A stretch of DNA of 64,000 nt, from assembly GCA_021792755.1 (NCBI GenBank), contig JAJYUA010000004.1:1-64000 (forward strand), read 5' to 3'. Made by a program: the position numbers and the translations under genes. This DNA comes from Pseudomonadota bacterium. Lineage in GTDB: Bacteria > Pseudomonadota > Gammaproteobacteria > Steroidobacterales > Steroidobacteraceae. Positions 18,301-29,137 of this stretch are shown here, piece after piece; the first letter of the stretch is position 1, and each line of letters begins with the position of its first letter. Under the pieces are notes generated by a model that was not told where the DNA came from, ran no database searches, and was given only the letters and a program-made list of their open reading frames with translations.

Positions 18301-19464
18301 ATGAGCATCAAATCCGACCACTGGATCCGCCGCATGGCGCGCGAGCAGCGCATGATCGAGCCGTTCGAGGCCGAACAGGTTCGTTACGTCGACGGCCGCA
18401 AGATCGTCTCCTACGGGACCTCGAGCTACGGCTACGACGTGCGCTGCGCGGACGAGTTCAAGATCTTCACCAACATCAATTCCACCATCGTCGACCCGAA
18501 GGGCTTCGACGAGAAGAGCTTCGTGGACCTGAAGTCCGCCGTGTGCGTGATTCCGCCGAACTCTTTTGCGCTGGCGCGCACGGTGGAATATTTTCGGATT
18601 CCGCGCAGCGTGCTCACCGTCACCTTGGGCAAGTCCACGTACGCAAGGTGTTTCCGGGGGGATACTCGCGTGGCACTGGCGGACGGCACCGCGCCGACTC
18701 TCGAGGACATGGCGCGCCGCCATGATTCCGGTGAGCGTTTCCGCGGCTACAGCATCGGGCCCGCCGGCCGGCTGATCGTGTCGCTGCTCGATGCGCCCCG
18801 GTTCATCGGGCGCGACTCGCTGCTCGAGATCGAGCTGGATGGCGGGCAGCGCATCCGCGCCACGGCGGATCATCAGTTCATGCGGCGCGATGGCCGAATG
18901 GCGCAAGCGCAGACACTGCGTCCGGGCGACGCTCTCATGCCGCTGTACCGTGATCCGGCCGCAGGCTGCGAGGCCGTGTATGAGCCGATCGATGGATACC
19001 TGTACGCCACGCACCGGCTCGTGGAGCAGTGCAATCGCAGGCACGGAATCCATGCGGCCGCGCCGGGCACCCTTCGCCACCACGCGCAGCTCAATCGCCG
19101 CGCCGAGCCGATTGGCGGCGCTCCGGTGTATCGGAATCACAAGGTCATGGCGATCCGGGAGTTGCCCGGCGACCACGATGTCTATTGCTTGACGGTCCCG
19201 GAGGCCGGCAACTTCGCTCTGCACGCGGGGGTGTTCGTCCGCAATTGCGGCATCATCGTGAACGTGACGCCCCTGGAGCCGGAGTGGGAAGGGCACGTCA
19301 CGCTGGAGTTCTCCAACACCACGCCGCTGCCGGCGAAGATCTATGCCAACGAGGGTGTGGCGCAGATGCTGTTCTTCGAGTCGGACGAGGTGTGCGCGAC
19401 CTCCTACAAGGATCGCGGCGGCAAGTACCAGGGGCAGCGGGGCGTGACGCTGCCGAAGATCTGA
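18301..19464 (+). CDS. dcd: dCTP deaminase precursor interrupted by an intein
   Basis: dCTP deaminase makes dUTP for thymidylate synthesis. The frame encodes 387 residues: N-extein 1-116, intein 117-315, C-extein 316-387. Joined exteins give 188 residues, the usual length of the pseudomonad-type enzyme, with no gap at the junction: the conserved GKSTYAR is followed after splicing by [18 protein letters not shown]. This motif builds the triphosphate-binding active site, so the unspliced precursor should be inactive. ATG 18301 ([13 protein letters not shown]) matches family starts. mrp is 137 bases upstream; the DUF3108 gene converges downstream. Confidence 0.95.
   Translation: MSIKSDHWIRRMAREQRMIEPFEAEQVRYVDGRKIVSYGTSSYGYDVRCADEFKIFTNINSTIVDPKGFDEKSFVDLKSAVCVIPPNSFALARTVEYFRIPRSVLTVTLGKSTYARCFRGDTRVALADGTAPTLEDMARRHDSGERFRGYSIGPAGRLIVSLLDAPRFIGRDSLLEIELDGGQRIRATADHQFMRRDGRMAQAQTLRPGDALMPLYRDPAAGCEAVYEPIDGYLYATHRLVEQCNRRHGIHAAAPGTLRHHAQLNRRAEPIGGAPVYRNHKVMAIRELPGDHDVYCLTVPEAGNFALHAGVFVRNCGIIVNVTPLEPEWEGHVTLEFSNTTPLPAKIYANEGVAQMLFFESDEVCATSYKDRGGKYQGQRGVTLPKI
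18649..19245 (+). other. Mini-intein within dcd
   Basis: 199-residue in-frame insertion. Block A starts with Cys117 ([13 protein letters not shown]). Block B has Thr188-x-x-His191 ([11 protein letters not shown]). Block F is [17 protein letters not shown] and block G ends VFVRN, followed by the C-extein Cys (+1). Cys1, the block-B His, the terminal Asn315 and Cys+1 are present; the usual penultimate His is Arg314. The central section is too short for a LAGLIDADG endonuclease but contains [12 protein letters not shown] and [12 protein letters not shown], resembling a decayed HNH domain. Splicing is predicted, not shown. Confidence 0.9.
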
Positions 19465-19482
19465 CCGAAGCGCCGCTGCGTG

Positions 19483-19514
19483 CGGCAGGCGCTGCGCGCG
19501 GCAGGCGCTGCGCG
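19483..19514. repeat. Tandem duplication of a 16-bp unit
   Basis: Two perfect adjacent copies of cggcaggcgctgcgcg (19483-19498 and 19499-19514) lie between the convergent dcd and DUF3108 genes. Most likely a replication slippage product; it may contribute to a hairpin. Confidence 0.9.
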
Positions 19515-19530
19515 AGTCCGCGATCGGCCG

Positions 19531-20259
19531 CTACGTCCTCTTGAAGGACAGGATGCTGAGCGAGAACAGCGTGCTGTCGCCGCGGCGCTGCTCGAGCCGC
19601 GCCGGCAGATAATCGAGCGAGGGGGCGAGCCACATGTAGGTGGTGCGCCGCGCCTTGGCGTGATGACTGGTGTAGATCAGGGTGTGCAGCCGGCCGAGAG
19701 GGGTATGGAGCGTCGCCTCGCCCCGGCGCACGAACCGAAACCGATTGATCAGGTCGGTGTTGAGCATCCAGAAGCTCGACGGCGGTTTGCCGGCGAGAAA
19801 CGCCATCATCAGCGCGATCTGCACCGAGCCCGGATCCTGAGTGCCGGGCTGCAACTTCAGATCCAGGGGCCTGCCCTTGGCGGTGCCGGTGACGCGCCCG
19901 CGCGCCCAGTGGAAGGTCACGCGCTCGGGCGGCCCGTGGCCTTCGGCCTCGAAGCTCAGGGGCCTGACCTCTTCGCCCGAGACCGTGAAGCGGCTCTCCT
20001 GCCGGATGGCCTGGTGGAAGAACAGCCGGAACAGTCCCGTCGCATGATCGCTCGAGCTGTACCGGTAGTTGCCCGGCGAGGTCTGGGTCAGCGTCAGCGT
20101 CGAGGTGCCGGCGGTGATGCCGTGCCAGGCGATGGAGTAGGTCGCCACGAAGGTCGGCGGCGAGACAGGGGCGGGGGTTGCACGGCAAAACGTGGCCGCA
20201 GCCAGCAACACCGCGAGGCCGAGGGCCGCGCGCGGCAAAGAATCAATTCCGATCCGCAC
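19531..20259 (-). CDS. DUF3108 family exported protein
   Basis: 242 residues. The start has a signal peptide (AALGLAVLLAAATFCRA), so the protein is probably periplasmic. The rest matches DUF3108: YSIAWHGITAGTSTLTL, later PLGRLHTLIYTSHH and a C-terminal YLPARLEQRRGDSTLFSL. GTG 20259 is chosen because GGAGG stands six bases before it, although the frame extends to ATG 20298. It overlaps the end of purN by 17 bases. The purM-purN-DUF3108 order is common in gammaproteobacteria; function unknown, possibly envelope-related. Confidence 0.85.
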   Translation of the reverse strand: MRIGIDSLPRAALGLAVLLAAATFCRATPAPVSPPTFVATYSIAWHGITAGTSTLTLTQTSPGNYRYSSSDHATGLFRLFFHQAIRQESRFTVSGEEVRPLSFEAEGHGPPERVTFHWARGRVTGTAKGRPLDLKLQPGTQDPGSVQIALMMAFLAGKPPSSFWMLNTDLINRFRFVRRGEATLHTPLGRLHTLIYTSHHAKARRTTYMWLAPSLDYLPARLEQRRGDSTLFSLSILSFKRT

Positions 20260-20908
20260 TGAAATCCTCCACCAGCGGCTCATCGAGCGGGCGGCCATCG
20301 AGCCACGGACGGTCCTGCCGCCAAGCGAGCCGACCGTCCGAGAGCCAGCCGATGACGCGAGGATAAATCATGTGCTCGGTCGCCTGAACGCGCGCCGCCA
20401 GGCTCTCCTCGGTATCCCCGGCAGTCACCGCGAGCCTGGACTGCAAGATGAGCGGGCCGCCGTCGAGCTGCTCGGTCACGAAGTGCACGCTCGCGCCATG
20501 CTCGCGATCGCCGGCCTCGAGCACCCTGCGGTGGGTATGGAGCCCGGTGTATTTCGGCAGCAGCGAGGGATGGATGTTGAGGATGCGCCCGGCGCGGGCG
20601 GCGACGAATTGCGGCGAGAGAATGCGCATGAAGCCCGCGAGCACGATGAGGTCGGGCGTTGCGGCGGCGAGGACAGCCTCGAGCGCGTGCTCGAAGGCCG
20701 TCCGCCGCGCCGGCCCCTGCCAGGGGATGAGGTGGGTCTCGATGCCCAGCGCGCGCGCGGCGTCGAGGCCCGCCGCGCCGGCCCGGTCCGAAATCACCGC
20801 CACCACGCGGGCGTTGAGACGGCCCTCGCGGCACTGGCGCGCGATCGCGGCCATATTGGAGCCTCGGCCCGAGATCAGGATCGCGAGGCGCAGCAGCGGG
20901 CGGCTCAC
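20243..20908 (-). CDS. purN: Phosphoribosylglycinamide formyltransferase
   Basis: Third step of purine synthesis: transfers formyl from 10-formyltetrahydrofolate to glycinamide ribonucleotide. 221 residues. It begins [14 protein letters not shown] (phosphate loop); catalytic Asn and His are in [12 protein letters not shown], and the conserved Asp is in [13 protein letters not shown] 20908 overlaps the purM stop by four bases, indicating coupled translation. Length and motifs are standard. Confidence 0.96.
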   Translation of the reverse strand: MSRPLLRLAILISGRGSNMAAIARQCREGRLNARVVAVISDRAGAAGLDAARALGIETHLIPWQGPARRTAFEHALEAVLAAATPDLIVLAGFMRILSPQFVAARAGRILNIHPSLLPKYTGLHTHRRVLEAGDREHGASVHFVTEQLDGGPLILQSRLAVTAGDTEESLAARVQATEHMIYPRVIGWLSDGRLAWRQDRPWLDGRPLDEPLVEDFSADRN

Positions 20909-21942
20909 TCGATCACGACGCCGTGCTCGCCGCGGCGGATCTCGCCGATGATGCGGGCGCTCTCACCGCAAGCGGCGAGCAGCTCGACCGCCTGCTCGGC
21001 GTGCTGCTGCGGCACGAGCGCCACCATGCCGATGCCGCAGTTGAAGGTACGGTACATCTCCGCCGGGTCGATTTGACCGGCCCGGCGGATCCATTCGAAC
21101 ACCGGGTCGTCAGGCCAGCGGCGGCGCTCGAGCACGGCCGCCAGCCCCTCGGGCAGCACGCGCGGGATGTTCTCCGTCAGTCCGCCGCCCGTGATGTGCG
21201 CCAGCGCGTGCACCGGCAGTGCGCGCGCGAGCGCCAGCAAGGGCTTGACATAAATCCGGGTGGGCGCGAGCAGGCGCTCGAAGAGCGGCTTGCCCTCGAG
21301 GACGGTGCGCTCATCGGCGCCGCTCGAGGCGAGGAGCCGGCGGATGAGGGAGTAGCCGTTTGAGTGGGGACCGGAGGAGGCGAGGCCGATCACCGCATCG
21401 CCGTGGCAGGTGGCGCTGCCGTCAATGATGGCGTCCCGTTCCACCACGCCCACGCAGAATCCGGCGAGGTCGTAATCCTCACCTTGATACATTCCGGGCA
21501 TTTCGGCGGTCTCGCCGCCGACCAGCGCGGCGCCGGCCTGTACGCAGCCTGCCGCGATGCCGCCGATCACCGCCTCGGCCACATCGATCCGCAGCTTGCC
21601 CGTGGCGTAGTAGTCGAGGAAGAAGAGCGGCTCGGCGCCCTGCACCACGACGTCATTGACGCACATGGCCACCAGATCGATTCCGATGGTGTCGTGCCGG
21701 CCTGTATCGATGGCCAGGCGCAGCTTGGTGCCGACGCCGTCGGTGCCTGAGACGAGCACCGGCCGCCGGTAGCCTGGGGGCACCTCCACCAGCGCCCCGA
21801 AGCCGCCGATGCCCGCCAGCACCTCGGGCCGGCGGGTGCGGGCGACGTGCGGTTTGATGCGCTCGACCAGCGCGTCGCCGGCGTCGATATCGACCCCCGC
21901 GTCGCGGTAGGTCATGCCGCGACCCGTTTTCCCGTCTGTCAT
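20905..21942 (-). CDS. purM: Phosphoribosylformylglycinamidine cyclo-ligase
   Basis: AIR synthetase, fifth step of purine synthesis, closing the imidazole ring with ATP. 345 residues. It shows [43 protein letters not shown] and [19 protein letters not shown] 21942 gives [20 protein letters not shown], the family start; the open frame further upstream is an antisense artefact. purN follows with a four-base overlap. Divergent from the DUF2066 gene, with 216 bases between. Confidence 0.97.
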   Translation of the reverse strand: MTDGKTGRGMTYRDAGVDIDAGDALVERIKPHVARTRRPEVLAGIGGFGALVEVPPGYRRPVLVSGTDGVGTKLRLAIDTGRHDTIGIDLVAMCVNDVVVQGAEPLFFLDYYATGKLRIDVAEAVIGGIAAGCVQAGAALVGGETAEMPGMYQGEDYDLAGFCVGVVERDAIIDGSATCHGDAVIGLASSGPHSNGYSLIRRLLASSGADERTVLEGKPLFERLLAPTRIYVKPLLALARALPVHALAHITGGGLTENIPRVLPEGLAAVLERRRWPDDPVFEWIRRAGQIDPAEMYRTFNCGIGMVALVPQQHAEQAVELLAACGESARIIGEIRRGEHGVVIE

Positions 21943-22158
21943 GAAGTCGCCTTGTTGGCAGCCTGATGTCCGAAAGCAAGCCCGGCCGACGCGGCCGCCG
22001 CGCCTGGCCCGCTGCACGAAAAAAGCCGATGGACTGGCCGCGCCAAGCGCCGCAGCGCCTTCGGGCCGCTCACCCCGGGGCGGCCGCCGTGCGGCACGTG
22101 CGCGTATGGTATTGTACATTCCGTACCGCGCCGTGGCGCGCTGCAGACAATCATTCGG

Positions 22159-23256
22159 ATGGCAGCCTGCAAGACCACCCTTCTTCCCGTGCGCCGAGCA
22201 CTGCTGGTCCTCGTGTGCGTGATGGCGCCGCTCACGAGCTGGGCGACCCGCCGCGTTCCGGTGTTCCTGGTCGATGTCGCCGGTCAGTCCGTGCCGGCGC
22301 TGCAACAGGCCATGCGCGCCGCCTTGGTGCGCGCAACCGGCCGGCCCGAGTCGGCGACCGACCCGGCGTTCGCCTCCCTGGTGGCCCAGGCGCCGCAGTA
22401 CGTGGTGAACTACCAGCGGGGTCCGCAGGGGGAGCTGCAGGTGGCGTTCGACGGCGCCGAGGTCGATCGAGTCATCACCCGCCTGGGACACAGTGTCTGG
22501 AGTGCAGATCGGCCCTTCACGCTCGTCGTGCTCAACCCCATGCCGGATCAGGCCGACTACCGAGCCGATCACGCCGCCATCGGGCAGGCTGCCGAGGCTC
22601 TCGGCCTGCCGATCAGCATCATGCCGCTGCCGGTGGTGGATTCGAGCGGCCGGCTGCTGCCGCGGCAGGACTTGCTTGAGCTGGTGCATCGCTTCGGGGC
22701 CGAGCAGCTGCTGGTCGGCCAACCGCCGGCGGCTCCTGCCCCCGGGACGCCTGCCGCTGCGGCATCCGCTGCCGTGCCGGCGGGCGGCGGCGCTGCGTTG
22801 GCGGGCGCTGCGTCCGAGTGGCAGTGGACCTTGATCACCCCGTTCATGCGCCGTAGCTTCACAGGGTCGGTGACCGCCGGGATCGACGGGACGGTGCGGC
22901 TGCTGGCGCCGCCGCCCGATTCGGCCGCCGATCGCTCCGGCGAGGCGCGGATATGGATCGAGCACGTGTCGAGCCTGGCCGATTACGCGCACATCGAGGT
23001 GATGCTTGCGGCCATTCCGGGCGTGAGCCAGGCCAACGTCAGCGAGGTCCAGGGCAGTACGGCGGTGTTCGAACTGCAGGCCCGCGGCGGCGGCGCCACC
23101 GTTGCCCGCATGCTGTCCGGCTCGCCGCATTTCGCGCGTGTGCGCTCTGCGAGCGGCTCTCTCATTTACCGCTACCGGCCGGCTTCAGCGCCGCGCGGGG
23201 GCTTTCCTGCGACAACGCCGCCCACGAGCCAGGCATCGGCATCGGCAACGCGCTGA
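22159..23256 (+). CDS. DUF2066 domain-containing exported protein
   Basis: 365 residues with an N-terminal signal sequence ([16 protein letters not shown]), so probably periplasmic or anchored. The N-terminal half ([30 protein letters not shown]) matches DUF2066. The middle has an Ala/Pro/Gly-rich linker and the C-terminal part ends in a Pro-rich tail. The family has no assigned function; it is regularly encoded divergent from purM and upstream of a CDP-alcohol transferase and hda, exactly as here. Confidence 0.82.
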   Translation: MAACKTTLLPVRRALLVLVCVMAPLTSWATRRVPVFLVDVAGQSVPALQQAMRAALVRATGRPESATDPAFASLVAQAPQYVVNYQRGPQGELQVAFDGAEVDRVITRLGHSVWSADRPFTLVVLNPMPDQADYRADHAAIGQAAEALGLPISIMPLPVVDSSGRLLPRQDLLELVHRFGAEQLLVGQPPAAPAPGTPAAAASAAVPAGGGAALAGAASEWQWTLITPFMRRSFTGSVTAGIDGTVRLLAPPPDSAADRSGEARIWIEHVSSLADYAHIEVMLAAIPGVSQANVSEVQGSTAVFELQARGGGATVARMLSGSPHFARVRSASGSLIYRYRPASAPRGGFPATTPPTSQASASATR

Positions 23257-23259
23257 GTC

Positions 23260-23817
23260 GTGCGCCACATCCCCAACCTCATCTGTCTGGGCCGCGTGGC
23301 GCTGATCTGGCCGGTCGTGAGGCTGCTGCACGGCGGCCGCTACGAGCCGGCTCTCGCCTTGTTCGTGATCGCCGCCCTCTCGGACGGCCTCGATGGCTTT
23401 CTCGCCAAGCGCTACCACTGGGTTTCCGAGCTCGGCAAGGTGCTCGACCCGGCGGCGGACAAGCTGTTGCTGGTGATCGTGTTCGTGGAGTCGGCCTGGC
23501 TGCAGCTCGTGCCCTGGTGGGTGACCGCCGCCGCGGTGGCGCGTGATGTGATGATCGGGCTCGGAGCGCTCATCTATCGGCTCTGGTTCGGGCCGCTCAA
23601 CGGGCGCCCGACCGTGATCAGCAAGCTCAACACGGCGGCCCAGCTGCTGTATCTGGCGCTGGTGATGTTTGCGGCCGCTTTCCTGTTCCCGCCCCCCGGG
23701 GTGCTGCGGGCGCTGGCGTACATCGTGGTGGTGACCACCGCCCTGTCGGGGCTGAAGTACCTCTCGACCTTCACCCGCCGCGCCTGGTCGGCGCCGGCGC
23801 GGGTGCGGGCGGCCTGA
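23260..23817 (+). CDS. CDP-alcohol phosphatidyltransferase family protein
   Basis: Integral membrane enzyme that transfers a phosphatidyl group from CDP-diacylglycerol to an alcohol; 185 residues with several hydrophobic helices. The catalytic motif is DGLDGFLAKR followed by G-x3-D-x3-D in ELGKVLDPAADK, with AK at the usual AR position. The size suits a phosphatidylglycerophosphate synthase (PgsA) paralogue, but the acceptor is not proven. The start is GTG 23260, three bases after the DUF2066 stop; hda follows after 8 bases. Confidence 0.88.
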   Translation: MRHIPNLICLGRVALIWPVVRLLHGGRYEPALALFVIAALSDGLDGFLAKRYHWVSELGKVLDPAADKLLLVIVFVESAWLQLVPWWVTAAAVARDVMIGLGALIYRLWFGPLNGRPTVISKLNTAAQLLYLALVMFAAAFLFPPPGVLRALAYIVVVTTALSGLKYLSTFTRRAWSAPARVRAA

Positions 23818-23825
23818 GCAGGCGC

Positions 23826-24521
23826 ATGCAGCAGCTGCCGCTCGGGGTCCGCCTCGCGGACCGGGCCGTGTTCGAGAGCTTCCTGCCCGCGGGCAACGCC
23901 GAGGCGCTGGCGCACGCCCGGCGGATCGCCGCGGGCGAGGCGGGTCTTACCTGGCTCTGCGGGCCGGCCAGTGCCGGCAAGACCCATCTGCTGCAGGCCA
24001 TTTGCGCGGCGGCCGGGCGTTCGGCGCCCGCCGGCTTCATGCCGCTCGGCGATCTCGCCGCTCTCGGCGTGGGCGTGCTCGAGGGCCTGCCACGGCTCGC
24101 TTGTCTGTGCATCGATGATCTGCAGGCGGTTGTCGGCCGGCCGGAGTGGGAGAGGGCGCTGTTCAGCGTCCTTCGGGAAGTCGGCGAGGGCGGCCGGACA
24201 CTGGTGATGGCGGCGCGCGCGCCGCCGGCGCTGCTCAAATGGGCGCTCGCGGATCTGGGCTCGCGCTGCGCGGCCGCAGCGGTGCTGCCGTTGCGCGTGC
24301 TCGATGAGAGCGAGCAGCAACAGGCGCTGCAGCTGCGGGCGAGGCTGCGCGGGCTCGAGCTGCCGCAGGAGACATCCCGCTGGCTGCAGCGACGCTTTCC
24401 GCGGGACATGCGCCGGCTCTACGGCTTGCTCGATGCGCTCGATGAGGCGGCGTTGGCCGCCCAGAGGCGCCTGACGGTGCCTTTCATCCGCGAGGTGTTG
24501 GCGCGGGACCGGCGGTCCTGA
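23826..24521 (+). CDS. hda: DnaA regulatory inactivator Hda
   Basis: AAA+ protein that works with the DNA-loaded sliding clamp to stimulate ATP hydrolysis by DnaA and so prevent re-initiation. 231 residues. The clamp-binding motif is at the extreme N-terminus (MQQLPLGVRL). Walker A is GPASAGKTHLL, Walker B LCIDDLQ; the C-terminal lid shows RFPRDMRRLYGLLDALDEAAL. Its position after DUF2066 and a CDP-alcohol transferase is the gammaproteobacterial arrangement. Confidence 0.93.
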   Translation: MQQLPLGVRLADRAVFESFLPAGNAEALAHARRIAAGEAGLTWLCGPASAGKTHLLQAICAAAGRSAPAGFMPLGDLAALGVGVLEGLPRLACLCIDDLQAVVGRPEWERALFSVLREVGEGGRTLVMAARAPPALLKWALADLGSRCAAAAVLPLRVLDESEQQQALQLRARLRGLELPQETSRWLQRRFPRDMRRLYGLLDALDEAALAAQRRLTVPFIREVLARDRRS

Positions 24522-24602
24522 GCGCGCACCGGGTGTGGGAATTCTGAAACCCGCCGGCCGGATCACTCCGCCGGCGAGCTGCGCTCTCGCTCTTTACGCT
24601 CT

Positions 24603-25298
<696 letters not shown>

Positions 25299-25300
25299 TC

Positions 25301-25576
25301 ATGGTCTGCAAGAAGTGCACGGTGGCCGGCCGGGTCCAGGGGGTGTTTTATCGCGCGACGTGCGCGCATCGCGCAGCCGAGCTCGGCGTGCACGGCTATG
25401 CCAGAAACCTGCCGGACGGGCGCGTGGAGGTGCTCGCCTGCGGGGACGAGGCGGCCGTGAGCGTGTTTGTCGAATGGCTGTGGACGGGCTCGAGCGCCTC
25501 CAAGGTCGTTGCGGTGGAGGTTGCCGATGTCCCGCAGCACATGGAGCGGCCGCCGAGCGGTTTCCGCACCGCCTAG
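25301..25576 (+). CDS. acyP: Acylphosphatase
   Basis: 91-residue enzyme hydrolysing acyl phosphates. The catalytic Arg is in VAGRVQGVFYRATC and the catalytic Asn in HGYARNLPDGRVEV; length and spacing fit the family. ATG 25301 lacks a strong ribosome-binding site. The last codons overlap by four bases the stop of the convergent lytic transglycosylase gene (25573). Confidence 0.94.
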   Translation: MVCKKCTVAGRVQGVFYRATCAHRAAELGVHGYARNLPDGRVEVLACGDEAAVSVFVEWLWTGSSASKVVAVEVADVPQHMERPPSGFRTA

Positions 25577-26259
25577 GAGCCCGGGCTTGGCGAGCGCGCG
25601 GCGTCGGAGAAGCCCAGGTCATCCGCGCCGCTCCAGTGCTCCCAGGCGAGCAGAACGCGGTCGGGGTAGCCATGATGGCCCACGCTGCCGTTGTACTCCT
25701 CCAGCGCGAGCCTCACGTCATCGTGTGTGATGCGCAGGTAATACCTCAAGATCGCGCAGCCCATGCGGATGTTGGGCGCGACGCGCACCAGCTCATAGCC
25801 CTTCAGGCCGAGGCGCTCGGGCCAGTACGGCATGATCTGCATCAGTCCCACCGCGCCGCTCGCTGAGACCGCCCAGCGGTTGAAGCCGCTTTCCACCTGC
25901 ATGACCGCGAGCACCAGTCCGGGCGGCAGCCGGGATGCGCCGCGCTGATGGGTGACGCAATACACCTGTTTCAGGATGTTGAGCCGCTCGGCGGGCTTGG
26001 GCACGTAGCGCTCGAGCCGCGGCTCCATGAGCGTGTACCACACCGCGGCGTCGAAACGATCGATGAAGCACCGCGCATGCGAGATCGCCCGCTGGACGAT
26101 GGGCGCCAGCGCCGGATCGCGCTGGCCGGCGGCGCGCGCGCTCGCGCTCCACCCGGCGCAGAGCGACGTCAGGGCGAGGAGGATCAGGATCGCGCGGGCG
26201 GATCCGGAATCAGAGGCTCGCCGAGCCCAGTCGGCCTTTGATGAACGTGAGCATCTCAT
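25573..26259 (-). CDS. Lytic murein transglycosylase, SLT family
   Basis: Periplasmic peptidoglycan-cleaving enzyme of the soluble lytic transglycosylase type. With ATG 26259 it has 228 residues: a hydrophobic signal ([20 protein letters not shown]), a helical section, then the catalytic domain with Glu in [15 protein letters not shown] and the conserved [12 protein letters not shown], plus a C-terminal [10 protein letters not shown]. The start is uncertain: an in-frame ATG at 26373 would add residues inside proS, and 26259 still overlaps proS by 50 bases. Probably expressed from the proS transcript. Confidence 0.85.
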   Translation of the reverse strand: MRCSRSSKADWARRASDSGSARAILILLALTSLCAGWSASARAAGQRDPALAPIVQRAISHARCFIDRFDAAVWYTLMEPRLERYVPKPAERLNILKQVYCVTHQRGASRLPPGLVLAVMQVESGFNRWAVSASGAVGLMQIMPYWPERLGLKGYELVRVAPNIRMGCAILRYYLRITHDDVRLALEEYNGSVGHHGYPDRVLLAWEHWSGADDLGFSDAARSPSPGS

Positions 26260-27931
26260 CGACCGGAAATTCCACACTCTCGGTGTCTTTGCGATGCCGG
26301 TACTCGAGCCTGCCTGCGGCCAGGCCGCGCTCGGCGACCACCAGCCGGTGCGGGATGCCGAGCAGCTCCGCATCGGCGAACTTCACTCCGGGGCGCGCAT
26401 CGCGGTCGTCGTAGAGCACCTCGATGCCCGCTGCGGTCAGCTCGGCATAGAGGCGATCGGCCCTCTCGCGCACCTCGGCGCACTTCTGCTGGCCGAGGGA
26501 CACCAGCACGACCTGGAAGGGTGCGAGCGGCTCCGGCCAGAGGATGCCGCGCTCATCATGATTCTGCTCGATGGCCGCCGCCACGACGCGCGTCACACCG
26601 ATGCCATAGCAGCCCATGTGAACGGTGACCTCCTTGCCCGATTCATCGAGCACCACCGCTTTCATCGCCTGGCTGTACTTGCGCCCGAGCTGGAAGATGT
26701 GGCCGACCTCGATGCCGCGGGCGAGCTTGAGGATGCCCTTGCCGCTCGGACTCGGATCGCCCGCGCAGGCCGTGCGGATGTCCGCCGCTTCGTAGCGCTG
26801 CACATCGCGGTCCCAGTTGACCCCGGTGAGGTGCATGTCCTTCTCGTTGGCGCCGCAGATGAAGTCGGCGACCGCGAGCGCGGCGTGATCGGCATAGAGG
26901 CGGCAGCGCAGGCCCACCGGTCCGATGTAGCCGGCTTCCGTTCCCGTGGCGAGCCGGATGCGCTCGGCGCCGGCCATGCGCAGCGGGCTCGCCACCCCCG
27001 GCAGCCTCTGCGCCTTGGCGGCGTTCAACTCGTGATCGCCGCGGATCACCAGCGCGATGACCTCGTTCTGCCCCTGGCCCTCGACGAGCAGCGTCTTCAG
27101 GCACCGGGACGGCTCGACCTTCAAGAGCCGCGCCAGGGCCTCGATCGTCCTCGCGCCGGGAGTGGGCACCCGGGTGAGTGGCTCGCCGGGCGCCGGGCGA
27201 GGCCCGGGCGGCGGCGCGGCGGCGGCCGCCTCGATGTTGGCGGCGTAGTCGTCGCTGTCCGAGAACACGATGGCGTCCTCGCCGGAGTCGGCGAGCACGT
27301 GGAATTCCTGCGAGACATCGCCGCCGATCGGACCGGAGTCGGCCTTCACCGCGCGGAACGTGAGGCCCATGCGGGTGAAGATGCGGGTGTAGGCCTCGTG
27401 CATGATGCGGTAGCCCTGCTCGAGCGAGGCCGCATCGACATGAAAGGAATAGGCGTCCTTCATGATGAACTCGCGCGCGCGCATCACCCCGAAGCGCGGC
27501 CGGATCTCGTCGCGGAACTTGGTCTGGATCTGGTAGAAGTTCACCGGCAGCTGCCGGTAGCTCTTGAGCTCGCGCCGGGCGATGTCGGTGATCACTTCCT
27601 CGTGGGTGGGTCCGGCGACGAACTCGCGCTCGTGGCGGTCCCTGAGGCGCAGCAGCTCCGGGCCGTATTCGCGCCAGCGGCCCGATTCCTGCCACAGCTC
27701 CGCGGGCTGCACCACGGGCATCAGCAGCTCGAGGGCTCCGGCCCGGTTCATCTCCTCACGGATGATGGTCTCGGCCTTGTGCAGCGTGCGCAGTCCCATC
27801 GGCAGCCAGCTGTACAGGCCCGAGGCGAGGCGGCGGATGAGCCCGGCGCGCAGCATGAGCCGGTGACTGACGATTTCCGCCTCGGCCGGGGTTTCCTTGG
27901 TGGTCTGGATGGGGTATTGCGAAAGCCTCAT
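26210..27931 (-). CDS. proS: Prolyl-tRNA synthetase
   Basis: Class II synthetase of the bacterial type; 573 residues. Motif 2 region has [17 protein letters not shown], and motif 3 [14 protein letters not shown]. The inserted editing domain (INS, about residues 225-400) is present, including the conserved Lys region in [19 protein letters not shown]. The anticodon-binding domain ends with [19 protein letters not shown] 27931 gives [19 protein letters not shown], standard. The downstream lytic transglycosylase overlaps it. Confidence 0.97.
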   Translation of the reverse strand: MRLSQYPIQTTKETPAEAEIVSHRLMLRAGLIRRLASGLYSWLPMGLRTLHKAETIIREEMNRAGALELLMPVVQPAELWQESGRWREYGPELLRLRDRHEREFVAGPTHEEVITDIARRELKSYRQLPVNFYQIQTKFRDEIRPRFGVMRAREFIMKDAYSFHVDAASLEQGYRIMHEAYTRIFTRMGLTFRAVKADSGPIGGDVSQEFHVLADSGEDAIVFSDSDDYAANIEAAAAAPPPGPRPAPGEPLTRVPTPGARTIEALARLLKVEPSRCLKTLLVEGQGQNEVIALVIRGDHELNAAKAQRLPGVASPLRMAGAERIRLATGTEAGYIGPVGLRCRLYADHAALAVADFICGANEKDMHLTGVNWDRDVQRYEAADIRTACAGDPSPSGKGILKLARGIEVGHIFQLGRKYSQAMKAVVLDESGKEVTVHMGCYGIGVTRVVAAAIEQNHDERGILWPEPLAPFQVVLVSLGQQKCAEVRERADRLYAELTAAGIEVLYDDRDARPGVKFADAELLGIPHRLVVAERGLAAGRLEYRHRKDTESVEFPVDEMLTFIKGRLGSASL

Positions 27932-28327
27932 GGCGCGGGTCTTGAGCCGTTCTCGGGGATAAGGAAGCCGCCATCATAACAGGACGGCCCGAGCCGTTAA
28001 GACGCGCCGGATCCGGGCATCGTGCCCGGCCCCGCCCGGCGCGGCGGCGCGAAAAATAAAGCGGGGTGGCGCTTGCCGCTCGCCGTGCGCCGCGCCGGCC
28101 GTGCTTCCCGCCGCCCTTGGGGGGGCACCGCTGGGCGCCCGCGCGGCCGGGCGAGGCAATGCTTCGCTCTTGAAGACATCGCCTCGATCCGCGGCGGCGG
28201 GTACGTCCCGGCGCCCGATGAGGCAATCGGGGCGCTTCGCGTGGCGGGCCCGCCATCTTGGCGATCGACAACTGTTAAGATGCGCCGTCCCTGCGCCTGA
28301 AATCCGGCAGGCCCGAGCGAGTCGCAC
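27932..28327. other. Intergenic region between divergent proS and pssA
   Basis: 396 bases, with no reading frame that looks coding. It must hold the promoters for both genes. An A-rich patch (gaaaaataaa) lies near 28050, and the sequence gacaactgttaagatg lies around 28266-28281. No riboswitch or tRNA was recognised. Confidence 0.6.
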
Positions 28328-29137
28328 ATGTCCGCAAGCCCGATACACGAGTCCCTGCCCGAGGCTGCCGGGGAGAGCGCCCCGAAGCCCCCGCGCAGGG
28401 GCATCTACCTGCTGCCGAACCTGCTGACCACCGCCAGCCTCTTCTCGGGCTTCTATGCCATCGTCGCCGCCATCGACAAGCACTTCGCGCCGGCGGGCAT
28501 GGCGGTGTTCATCGCGATGATCTTCGATTCGCTCGACGGCCGGATCGCACGTCTCACCCACACCGAGAGCGCCTTCGGAAAGGAGTACGACAGCCTCTCT
28601 GACATGGTCTCCTTCGGCCTCGCGCCGGCCATCGTCGCCTACCAGTGGGGCGTGGTGCGGATCGCCGAGTACGGTCGGGCCTGGGGCCGCTTCGGGTGGC
28701 TCGCGTGCTTCTTCTATGCCGCCGCCGCGGCCCTGCGGCTCGCACGCTTCAATATCCGCTCCGCCGCCGATAAGCGCTACTTCGAGGGGCTGCCGAGCCC
28801 CTCCGCCGCGGCGACCGTGGCGGGGTTCGTATGGCTGTCGAGCCAGTGGCGCGAGCCGGGGCTCACCGGGCTCATCATCGTCTTCACCGTGACGGCGCTG
28901 GCAGGGGCGTTGATGGTCAGCCGCTTCAGCTATTTCAGCTTCAAGAAGATCAATCTCGAGGGACCGATCCGGTTCATTTCCCTGCTGCTGGTGCTGCTTG
29001 CCTTCGTGTTGATCGCCAGCGATCCGCCGTTGATCTTGCTCGCGATATTCGGAAGCTACGCGGTATCCGGGCCGATCGTGTGGCTTTGGCGGCGCGTCCG
29101 CCGCCACCGGCGACCCGCCCGCGAGGGGCATGCCTGA
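28328..29137 (+). CDS. pssA: CDP-diacylglycerol-serine O-phosphatidyltransferase
   Basis: Membrane enzyme making phosphatidylserine, the precursor of phosphatidylethanolamine. 269 residues. The family begins with [20 protein letters not shown]; the CDP-alcohol catalytic motif is [20 protein letters not shown] with D-x3-D in YDSLSD, and RLARFN follows. Several hydrophobic helices occupy the rest, with a basic cytosolic C-terminus. The stop overlaps the next start (TGATG). Confidence 0.93.
   Translation: MSASPIHESLPEAAGESAPKPPRRGIYLLPNLLTTASLFSGFYAIVAAIDKHFAPAGMAVFIAMIFDSLDGRIARLTHTESAFGKEYDSLSDMVSFGLAPAIVAYQWGVVRIAEYGRAWGRFGWLACFFYAAAAALRLARFNIRSAADKRYFEGLPSPSAAATVAGFVWLSSQWREPGLTGLIIVFTVTALAGALMVSRFSYFSFKKINLEGPIRFISLLLVLLAFVLIASDPPLILLAIFGSYAVSGPIVWLWRRVRRHRRPAREGHA

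Noticed and set aside
21943-23130. Extension of purM upstream through the DUF2066 gene
   Set aside because: The family start is [14 protein letters not shown] at 21942; the rest is antisense to the DUF2066 gene.
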